Assembly (NCBI GenBank): GCA_015062715.1
Contig: SUUD01000129.1
Coordinates: 1,040-6,059, forward strand
Source of the DNA: Olsenella sp.
Lineage (GTDB): Bacteria; Actinomycetota; Coriobacteriia; Coriobacteriales; Atopobiaceae
Direction: 5' to 3'
Length of the DNA: 5,020 nt
In this document: positions 1 to 3,772 of the stretch, in pieces
Numbering within the stretch: position 1 is the first letter of the stretch
How the letters are laid out: each line of letters opens with the position of its first letter
The notes under the pieces: generated by a model
The model's input: the letters and a program-made list of their open reading frames with translations, nothing else
The model's database searches: none
Told to the model about the DNA's origin: nothing
Made by a program: the position numbers and the translations under genes

Positions 1-52
1 CTGCCCCCGGCTGTCTCCGAGACAAACCAGAACCGTCCCCAACTGTCTCCCC
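1..52. repeat. REP-like inverted-repeat element (partial at window edge)
   Basis: TGTCTC (12-17) and GAGACA (19-24) form a 13-base palindrome around one C. The same GAGACA pairs again with TGTCTC at 44-49 across 19 bases. CTGTCTCC occurs at 11-18 and 43-50, and GTCCCC at 35-40 and 67-72. Read on the minus strand it gives GGGGACGGTTCTGG followed by TTTGTCTC. From memory this resembles short palindromic intergenic repeats of the GGGGACGGTTC...TGTCTC kind found in several Gram-positive genomes. The element may start before the window. The repeats are seen; the REP-like assignment is inference. Confidence 0.45.
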
Positions 53-125
53 CCGGCCCCCGTCACGTCCCCGCTCCAATTGTTACGCCTTCGTGAACGT
101 CTCCGCATGGGGTATCCCCTCCCGT

Positions 126-131
126 CATACT
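126..131 (+). promoter_or_regulatory. Possible -10 element for the trp leader transcript
   Basis: CATACT matches four of six bases of TATAAT and lies 42 bases before the leader-peptide ATG, a sensible distance for an attenuator transcript. No convincing -35 lies at the right spacing; TTGTTA at 80-85 is too far upstream. A promoter must lie before 168 for the attenuator to work, but this exact hexamer is weakly supported. Confidence 0.25.
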
Positions 132-167
132 CTCCTCCAAGCCCGACCCCTAGTGGAGGTTTGCCCC

Positions 168-245
168 ATGACCAAGTTCTTCTCACAGAACGAGAGCGCG
201 GCGCTCGTGCGTTGCGTTGGTCGATGGTGGCGCGGCGAGGCCTGA
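168..245 (+). CDS. trpL: trp operon leader peptide with tandem Trp codons
   Basis: A 25-residue open frame starts at ATG 168 and ends at TGA 243-245. A clear ribosome binding site, TGGAGGT at 154-160, sits 7 bases before the start. Codons 20 and 21 are both TGG (225-230) in the context Gly-Arg-Trp-Trp-Arg-Gly. Two adjacent Trp codons in so short a peptide, just ahead of an antiterminator/terminator pair and a trpB gene, are the hallmark of a trp leader peptide whose translation senses charged tRNA-Trp. The stop codon directly abuts the antiterminator arm that starts at 246. A ribosome that finishes the peptide would therefore cover that arm, while one stalled at the Trp codons would leave it free. 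The peptide itself probably has no function beyond being translated. Confidence 0.85.
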   Translation: MTKFFSQNESAALVRCVGRWWRGEA

Positions 246-309
246 TTCGGGGTACTGAGGCTGTCGCCATCGCGCGCGTGGAGGCTCTCGGTATTCCGAG
301 GGCTTTTTT
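222..309 (+). promoter_or_regulatory. Tryptophan attenuator (competing RNA structures)
   Basis: Three pairings can be traced by hand. (a) 222-232, which contains both Trp codons, pairs with 262-272 over 11 contiguous pairs, three of them wobble; this is the 1:2-type stem. (b) 246-260 pairs with 286-300 over 15 contiguous pairs, five of them G-U; this is the antiterminator. (c) 284-291 pairs with 296-303 before six T; this is the terminator. Pairings (b) and (c) share bases and exclude each other. A ribosome stalled at 225-230 masks arm 1 and frees 246-260, so the antiterminator forms and trpB2 is transcribed. A ribosome reaching the stop at 243-245 covers 246-260, so the terminator forms. This is the classical attenuation logic of enteric and actinobacterial trp leaders. 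Energies were not computed. Confidence 0.82.
281..309 (+). terminator. Rho-independent terminator of the trp attenuator
   Basis: GCTCTCGG (284-291), loop TATT (292-295) and CCGAGGGC (296-303) make an 8-bp stem with one G-U pair, followed directly by six T (304-309). Bases 281-283 can extend the stem into the T tract. It lies 114 bases ahead of the trpB start and downstream of the leader peptide, so it controls read-through into trpB rather than ending an upstream gene. Confidence 0.85.
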
Positions 310-423
310 CATGCCGCAAGGGGCGATCCCCCATCACCTGACAGCTCCCTTTCGCACCGGCGGCATGTCCCAGCGCAGAGCGCGCACATCCACGCCAGCC
401 CGGCACGACGAAAGGAACGAACG

Positions 424-1833
424 ATGGCACACAAGGACCCCTACCGCATCTACCTGTCCGAGGACCAAATCCCCACCAGCTACTACAACCTGCGCGCCGA
501 CATGCCCACCAAGCCCGGGCGCATGCTCCTGCCCAACGGCGTGCCGGCGGAGGTCGCGCACATCGCGCCGGTCTTTGCCGAGGAGCTCTGCCGCCAGGAG
601 CTTGACGACGAGACGCGCTACACGCCCATCCCCGAGGGCATCCGCGAGATGTACAAGATCTACCGGCCCAGCCCCCTGTGCCGTGCCTACAACCTCGAGC
701 AGGCGCTCGGCACGCCCGCCAAGATCTACTACAAGTTCGAGGGCAACAACACCAGCGGCTCGCACAAGCTCAACTCCGCGCTCGCGCAGGCCTACTATGC
801 CTACGAGCAGGGCCTCTCCACCATCACCACCGAGACGGGCGCCGGCCAGTGGGGCACCGCCCTCTCCGAGGCGGCCGCGCGCTTTGGCCTGGAGTGCGAC
901 GTCTTCATGGTCCGTGCCAGCTACGAGCAGAAGCCGTTCCGCCGCTCGGTGATGGAGACCTTCGGCGCCCAGGTCACGCCCTCCCCGTCCGACCAAACCG
1001 AGATCGGTCGCAAGATGCTCGAGAACCCCGACAACTACACGGGTTCGCTCGGCACCGCCATCTCCGAGGCCGTCGAGCGCGCGCTCCACGTGCCCGAGAA
1101 CCGTGGCCGCTACCAGCTGGGCTCCGTACTCAACCAGGTTCTGCTCCACCAGTCGATCATCGGCCTGGAGTGCGAGACCGCCTTCGAGCAGCTGGGCGAG
1201 TACCCCGACGTGGTGGTGGGATGCGCCGGCGGCGGCTCCAACCTGGGCGGCCTCATCGCGCCGTTCATGCGCGACAAGCTCACCGGCGCCAAGCCCGACA
1301 CGCGCTTCGTGGCCGTCGAGCCCGCGAGCTGCCCCAGCCTCACGCGCGGCCGCTACGCCTACGACTTCCCCGACACCGGCCGCACCGCCCCGCTCTGCAA
1401 GATGTACACCCTGGGCAACGGCTTCATCCCCAGCCCCGACCATGCCGGCGGCCTGCGCTTCCACGGCATGGCACCCATCCTCTCGCAGCTCAAGCACGAC
1501 GGGTACCTCGAGGCCGTGGCCGTCAAGCAGACCGACGTGTTCGGGGCGGCCGAACTCTTCGCCAAGCTCGAGACGATCCTTCCCGCCCCCGAGAGCGCGC
1601 ACGCCATCCTCGGCGCCATCAACGAGGCCAAGAAGTGCATCGAGACCGGCGAGGAGAAGGTCATCCTCTTCGGCCTCACCGGCACCGGCTACTTTGACCT
1701 GACCGCCTACGAGGCCTACAACAACGGGACCATGGTCGACCACATCCCCTCCGACGAGGAGCTCGAGGCCGGCTTTGCCACCATCCCCGCCGTCCCCGGC
1801 ATCCAGGCCGTGGGCGGCCTCCCGCTCGAGTAG
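424..1833 (+). CDS. trpB: Tryptophan synthase beta chain, TrpB2 type
   Basis: The 469-residue PLP enzyme joins indole to L-serine to make L-tryptophan in the cytoplasm. The PLP lysine is Lys115 in GSHKLNSA. The catalytic-loop motif is ETGAGQWG (137-144), where canonical TrpB1 has His in place of Trp143. The PLP-phosphate loop is GCAGGGSN (266-273). PAPESAHA (387-394) and LTGTGYFD (418-425) follow, the latter replacing the SGRGDKD-type motif of TrpB1. These features and the length, longer than the roughly 400 residues of TrpB1, place it in the TrpB2 branch. Family members often act without TrpA, using free indole. The start at 424 has AAAGGA at 411-416, seven bases upstream. No trpA or other trp gene is visible, but an attenuator precedes it, so expression should follow tRNA-Trp charging. 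All catalytic motifs look intact. A role in indole salvage is inference. Confidence 0.96.
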   Translation: MAHKDPYRIYLSEDQIPTSYYNLRADMPTKPGRMLLPNGVPAEVAHIAPVFAEELCRQELDDETRYTPIPEGIREMYKIYRPSPLCRAYNLEQALGTPAKIYYKFEGNNTSGSHKLNSALAQAYYAYEQGLSTITTETGAGQWGTALSEAAARFGLECDVFMVRASYEQKPFRRSVMETFGAQVTPSPSDQTEIGRKMLENPDNYTGSLGTAISEAVERALHVPENRGRYQLGSVLNQVLLHQSIIGLECETAFEQLGEYPDVVVGCAGGGSNLGGLIAPFMRDKLTGAKPDTRFVAVEPASCPSLTRGRYAYDFPDTGRTAPLCKMYTLGNGFIPSPDHAGGLRFHGMAPILSQLKHDGYLEAVAVKQTDVFGAAELFAKLETILPAPESAHAILGAINEAKKCIETGEEKVILFGLTGTGYFDLTAYEAYNNGTMVDHIPSDEELEAGFATIPAVPGIQAVGGLPLE

Positions 1834-1840
1834 CGACGAC

Positions 1841-1873
1841 GGCGCGTCGGGGGCCTCCAGCTCCCGACGCGCC
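1841..1873 (+). terminator. Strong GC hairpin after trpB (terminator-like, no T tract)
   Basis: GGCGCGTCGGG (1841-1851) is a perfect inverted repeat of CCCGACGCGCC (1863-1873). A G-U and a G-C pair (1852-1853 with 1861-1862) extend it to 13 bp around a 7-base loop. It starts seven bases after the trpB stop. A run of C rather than T follows, so it is not a canonical intrinsic terminator. It may act as a weak terminator or mRNA 3'-end stabiliser. Confidence 0.55.
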
Positions 1874-1880
1874 CCCCCTG

Positions 1881-1896
1881 TGCCATAATCAGGGGC
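1881..1896 (+). promoter_or_regulatory. Extended -10 promoter giving a probable leaderless mRNA
   Basis: CATAAT (1884-1889) matches five of six consensus bases and is preceded by TG plus one base (1881-1883), the extended -10 motif. Only seven bases separate it from the ATG at 1897, so transcription should start at or next to the A of the start codon. No good -35 is visible; the position falls in the trpB hairpin. AGGGG at 1891-1895 is too close to the ATG to act as a normal ribosome binding site. Confidence 0.55.
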
Positions 1897-2403
1897 ATGG
1901 AACAGTACGAGACCATAACCTGCAGCGAGCGGAGCCCCGCGCGGCTCGTTCCCGCCATCATCCTCGCCTGCATCGGCATCCCGCACTTCCTCCTGGGGGC
2001 ATCCTTCCTGGTATTTGGGGCGGGCGACGAGGACATGACGGTCATCGGCGGCGTCTTTGCCCTGTCGGGAACCGTGCTGCTTGCCATCGCCCTCCCGTTC
2101 TTTGCCGGGTGGCTCAACCGCAAGGTCGAGGCCACCCAGGACGGCATCGTCATCACCAGCCGCTTCGGGCGCACGACCTTCGTTCCCTGGGGGCAGGTGA
2201 GCGTGACCGACCACGTGTCAGACTCCAGGCGCCTCGAGTTCCACGTGCAGGGCCGGTCCGTAAGCTTCTCGGCAGGCTGCAAGGGCTACGACGACATGCG
2301 CTCCTGTCTGCGCGGCCGGGGGGTTCTCCTCGACAAGTCCGGACGACGCAAGTCCGTGCGCACCTCTGGCGACGAGGTCATCGATGTCAAGAGGCTCGTC
2401 TAG
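1897..2403 (+). CDS. Small membrane protein with two TM helices and a PH-like C-terminal domain
   Basis: I do not recognise a named family for this 168-residue protein. Two hydrophobic segments, about residues 17-41 and 47-71, are separated by the short acidic turn GAGDEDM and should form a helical hairpin. The C-terminal part is soluble. Residues 77-145 read as alternating beta strands and a final helix (EATQDGIVITSRFGRTTFVPWGQV begins the segment in part), the layout of bacterial PH-like domains fused to paired TM helices. The tail after 145 is basic. Positive residues after TM2 (Asn-Arg-Lys at 74-76) suggest that this domain is cytoplasmic. It has its own promoter and no usable Shine-Dalgarno, so it is probably leaderless and independent of trpB. 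The frame is supported by length, codon use and the two hydrophobic segments. Function is unknown; the PH-like fold is inferred from pattern only. Confidence 0.8.
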   Translation: MEQYETITCSERSPARLVPAIILACIGIPHFLLGASFLVFGAGDEDMTVIGGVFALSGTVLLAIALPFFAGWLNRKVEATQDGIVITSRFGRTTFVPWGQVSVTDHVSDSRRLEFHVQGRSVSFSAGCKGYDDMRSCLRGRGVLLDKSGRRKSVRTSGDEVIDVKRLV

Positions 2404-2431
2404 CCCATCCGTGGAGGGCGCGTGTAATCTG

Positions 2432-2477
2432 GGACCATCGCCCGTCTCTCCCCTTCGTGCGGGCCGCGCGATGGGCC
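2432..2477. repeat. Inverted repeat in the intergenic region
   Basis: CCATCGC (2435-2441) and GCGATGG (2468-2474) are perfect complements. GG/CC pairs outside one mismatch extend the stem, and 26 C-rich bases lie in the loop. It begins 29 bases after the stop of the membrane-protein gene and lacks a T tract. It could be a weak terminator or a protein-binding site. Confidence 0.45.
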
Positions 2478-2506
2478 ATTCCCCGCGCACATAGCGACCA
2501 GCGGAG

Positions 2507-2578
2507 GGTTCCCAACTTGTTGGAACCTTGCTTGTGACCTGTTGGAATCTGGTCAGACCGCTGTTGGCTGGTTGTTGG
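2507..2578. repeat. Helically phased TGTTGG direct repeats with an inverted repeat
   Basis: TGTTGG occurs at 2518, 2540, 2562 and 2573, giving spacings of 22, 22 and 11 bases. The first two copies extend to TGTTGGAA-C/T-CT. The first copy is also the right arm of an inverted repeat: GGTTC (2507-2511) and CAAC (2513-2516) pair with GTTG and GAACC (2519-2527) around two T, with one bulged C. The set ends 48 bases before the next start codon, where a cooperative regulator could bind one face of the DNA. No full 222-base alternative such as a T-box or riboswitch was recognised here. Confidence 0.5.
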
Positions 2579-2625
2579 GACGCCTGTCGTACGCTCCCCT
2601 CCCACCCACGAGGAGAGGAGCACCC

Positions 2626-2913
2626 ATGAGTCTGTACTGGCCCAACGAGCACGTCGCCATCGAGATCGTCGACGACCCCATGGCCCCACCCTTCGACCGC
2701 AGCGTCGACCCCGAGGCAACCGTGCTTCAGGTCACCTGCGCGCAGCTCTGTGACCCCGATGCCAACCAGGCCTTCATGCGCACGGTCTGCGAGGCCATGG
2801 GAAGGCGCTTTCCCGGCGACCACATCCCCGGCTGGACCGAGGCCAACAAGGCCCTCATCCGCGAGCTCACGATGGGGATCGACGAGCTCCCCGAATACCG
2901 CGACCTCATCTGA
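2626..2913 (+). CDS. Hypothetical protein, possibly a degenerate DUF559/Vsr-like nuclease relative
   Basis: This 95-residue cytoplasmic protein has no signal or TM segment. The start at 2626 is chosen over upstream in-frame codons because AGGAGAGGAG (2611-2620) lies five bases before it. Residues 1-16 (LYWPNEHVAIEIVDDP) resemble the YWPE...hhhEhDG strand of the DUF559/Vsr-like endonuclease fold. Residues 33-45 (VLQVTCAQLCDP) resemble the later V..VT..Q..D strand of the same group. The catalytic middle is missing, so if related it is a shortened, probably non-nucleolytic form. The second half (46-95) is predicted helical. It stands alone, ahead of the toxin-antitoxin pair, and shares an identical 12-base start region with the antitoxin gene. 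The function is not known and the family link is a pattern-based inference of low certainty. Confidence 0.75.
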   Translation: MSLYWPNEHVAIEIVDDPMAPPFDRSVDPEATVLQVTCAQLCDPDANQAFMRTVCEAMGRRFPGDHIPGWTEANKALIRELTMGIDELPEYRDLI

Positions 2914-2949
2914 GGCGCCATGGACGCGACAACGTCACCCGCTCCTCTC

Positions 2950-2958
2950 TGGTATAGT
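2950..2958 (+). promoter_or_regulatory. Extended -10 promoter of the toxin-antitoxin operon
   Basis: TATAGT (2953-2958) matches five of six consensus bases and is preceded by TG plus one base (2950-2952). A start near 2965-2966 would leave a ~23-base leader before the antitoxin ATG. The palindromic operator begins at its last base. No clear -35 hexamer is visible, as often with extended -10 promoters. Confidence 0.6.
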
Positions 2959-2976
2959 CTGGCTAACCTAGCCAGA
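2958..2976. promoter_or_regulatory. Palindromic operator of the Phd/VapC operon
   Basis: TCTGGCTA-ACC-TAGCCAGA is a perfect 8-bp inverted repeat around three bases, overlapping the -10 element and the expected transcription start. Phd/YefM antitoxins bind such palindromes through their N-terminal domain and, with the toxin, repress their own promoter. A further half-site-like TCTGG lies at 2948-2952, ten bases before the first arm. Binding by this antitoxin is inferred from position and family. Confidence 0.65.
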
Positions 2977-2988
2977 GATGGAGCACCC

Positions 2989-3252
2989 ATGGTCCAAGTC
3001 AACGTTCTCGAGGCAAAAAACAACCTGTCCGCCCTGCTCAAGCTGCTCGAGGAGGGGCAGGAGGACAGCGTCGTCATCGCACGCAACGGGAAGCCCGTGG
3101 CAAAGATGGTCGCCTACTCCCCCGTCGACGTCTCCAAGCGCATCGGCATTGCCGTAGGCGTGCTGCCCATCCCCGATGACAAGACGCTCGAGGAGTTGGA
3201 CCGGGAGATGGAAGCAGATTTCGAGGAGTCGCTTGATGAACTGCCTTATTGA
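2989..3252 (+). CDS. Phd/YefM-family antitoxin
   Basis: The 87-residue protein begins MVQVNVLEAKNNLSALLKLL and continues with VVIARNGKPVAKMVAY (28-43), the standard Phd/YefM N-terminal dimer and DNA-binding fold (about 1-48). Residues 52-87 form an acidic tail (DDKTLEELDREMEADFEE) that in this family wraps the toxin's active site. The start at 2989 is preferred to the in-frame ATG at 2920 because the family begins here, GGAG lies at 2980-2983 and the operator lies just upstream. The last 17 bases overlap the PIN toxin start, so the two are translationally coupled. The protein should neutralise the toxin and, alone or with it, repress the operon through the palindrome at 2958-2976. The family assignment is confident; a specific subfamily name is not warranted. 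Confidence 0.9.
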   Translation: MVQVNVLEAKNNLSALLKLLEEGQEDSVVIARNGKPVAKMVAYSPVDVSKRIGIAVGVLPIPDDKTLEELDREMEADFEESLDELPY

Positions 3253-3640
3253 CACGCACATAGCCCTCTGGGCACTGGGTGACCCCTCGCGACTTCCAGC
3301 GCAAGCAAGGGCACTGCTTCTGAACGAGAAGAACCGCATCTTCTGCAGCGTCATCTCGGCATGGGAGATTGCGGGCAAGCATGCCAAGCACCCAGAGAAG
3401 ATGGCTTTTACCGGCAGAGAGTTCTCTTTGCAATGCAAGAATGCGGGCTATGAGTCTCTTTCCGTCCTTGGAGCTCATGCGCGCGAGCTTGACGGGCTAC
3501 GTCCGCCAAAGGAGGTCGGCGGCCACAGCGATCCCTTCGACCGCATGCTCATCTGCCAGGCCAAGGCCGAAGGAATGATGTTCGTCACCCACGACCAGAG
3601 GCTCGCCGCATACGGCGAGCCCTGCGTGCTGGTGGTGTAG
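3236..3640 (+). CDS. vapC: PIN-domain toxin (VapC-like ribonuclease)
   Basis: The 134-residue protein is almost entirely a PIN domain. The acidic residues expected to bind Mg2+ are all present: Asp6 in LIDTH, Glu44 in SAWEIA, Asp99 in HSDPFDRML (with Asp102) and Asp120 in THDQRL. Related toxins cut tRNA or rRNA; the target here cannot be told from sequence. The ATG at 3236 is used because GAGGAG (3223-3228) sits seven bases upstream and the protein then opens with the standard strand and first Asp. It overlaps the antitoxin by 17 bases. No inactivating change is seen, so the pair is probably functional. The 3' end contains a 9-bp hairpin (3600-3621), and an IS110 element begins about ten bases after the stop, so the natural downstream context may have been displaced. 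Confidence 0.9.
   Translation: MNCLIDTHIALWALGDPSRLPAQARALLLNEKNRIFCSVISAWEIAGKHAKHPEKMAFTGREFSLQCKNAGYESLSVLGAHARELDGLRPPKEVGGHSDPFDRMLICQAKAEGMMFVTHDQRLAAYGEPCVLVV
3600..3621. repeat. Perfect inverted repeat within the 3' end of the toxin gene
   Basis: GGCTCGCCG (3600-3608), CATA, CGGCGAGCC (3613-3621) forms a 9-bp hairpin with a four-base loop. It lies inside the coding frame and about 30 bases before the inferred IS110 left end. It could slow the ribosome or protect the mRNA end. It may also be a coincidence of Ala/Glu-rich, GC-rich coding sequence. Confidence 0.5.
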
Positions 3641-3663
3641 CGGCACCGCCCTAGACGATATGT

Positions 3664-3770
3664 AGAGTGATCGGGACCTCACTCTGTGAAGCAGCGGCCC
3701 TCTCGGGGCATCGTGGGTTAGGCTCGGTCGTAGGTATCGTCCGGCTTACCACATTCACAGGAGGTCCCGA
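3664..3770 (+). ncRNA. Candidate IS110 bridge RNA / structured 5' leader
   Basis: TCGGGACCTC (3671-3680) is perfectly complementary to GAGGTCCCGA (3761-3770). After a three-base bulge, CTGTGAA (3684-3690) pairs with TTCACAG (3754-3760). The result is a 17-bp long-range stem enclosing 63 bases. Its right arm contains the transposase Shine-Dalgarno. The enclosed part can fold further (for example 3697-3700 with 3706-3709). A 5' hairpin, AGAGTGA (3664-3670) with TCACTCT (3679-3685), competes with the long stem. IS110-group elements encode a bridge RNA in the 5' noncoding end, with loops complementary to the target and to the element's joined ends. TATCGTC (3735-3741) is an exact complement of GACGATA (3654-3660) at the inferred left end, as a right-donor guide would be. 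The region is shorter than the best-studied bridge RNA. Confidence 0.55.
3759..3764 (+). promoter_or_regulatory. Transposase ribosome binding site, buried in the leader stem
   Basis: AGGAGG is a perfect Shine-Dalgarno eight bases before the ATG at 3773. Base 3759 to 3760 lies in the inner helix and 3761-3764 in the outer helix of the 3671-3690 / 3754-3770 stem, so the site would be paired in the folded RNA. This predicts low transposase translation from read-through transcripts. Confidence 0.7.
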
Positions 3771-3772
3771 CC

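Noticed and set aside
80..952. 290-residue open frame on the plus strand
   Set aside because: It crosses the attenuator and runs out of frame through trpB, and is rich in Ser/Arg/Pro/Thr as expected from a shifted reading of a GC-rich gene.
334..2214. 626-residue open frame on the minus strand
   Set aside because: It is antisense to trpB and the membrane-protein gene. Its composition (long runs of Gly, Ala, Glu, Leu, Val) is typical of the antisense frame in GC-rich DNA, and it has no recognisable domain.
2518..2578. CRISPR array from the TGTTGG repeats
   Set aside because: The repeated unit is only 6-11 bases with 11-22 base periods, without the repeat length, dyad or spacer pattern of CRISPR.
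2542..2625. Upstream in-frame start for the 95-residue protein
   Set aside because: No Shine-Dalgarno precedes 2542 and the extension reads through the phased repeats; AGGAGAGGAG clearly marks 2626.
2404..2625. T-box or other riboswitch before the 95-residue gene
   Set aside because: GGACC and GACCGC strings hint at a T-box, but the conserved AGGGTGGNACCGCG box, specifier stem and terminator with T tract are absent.
2920..2988. Upstream in-frame start for the antitoxin
   Set aside because: It would place the promoter and palindromic operator inside the coding region and add residues not found in Phd proteins; 2989 has the ribosome binding site.
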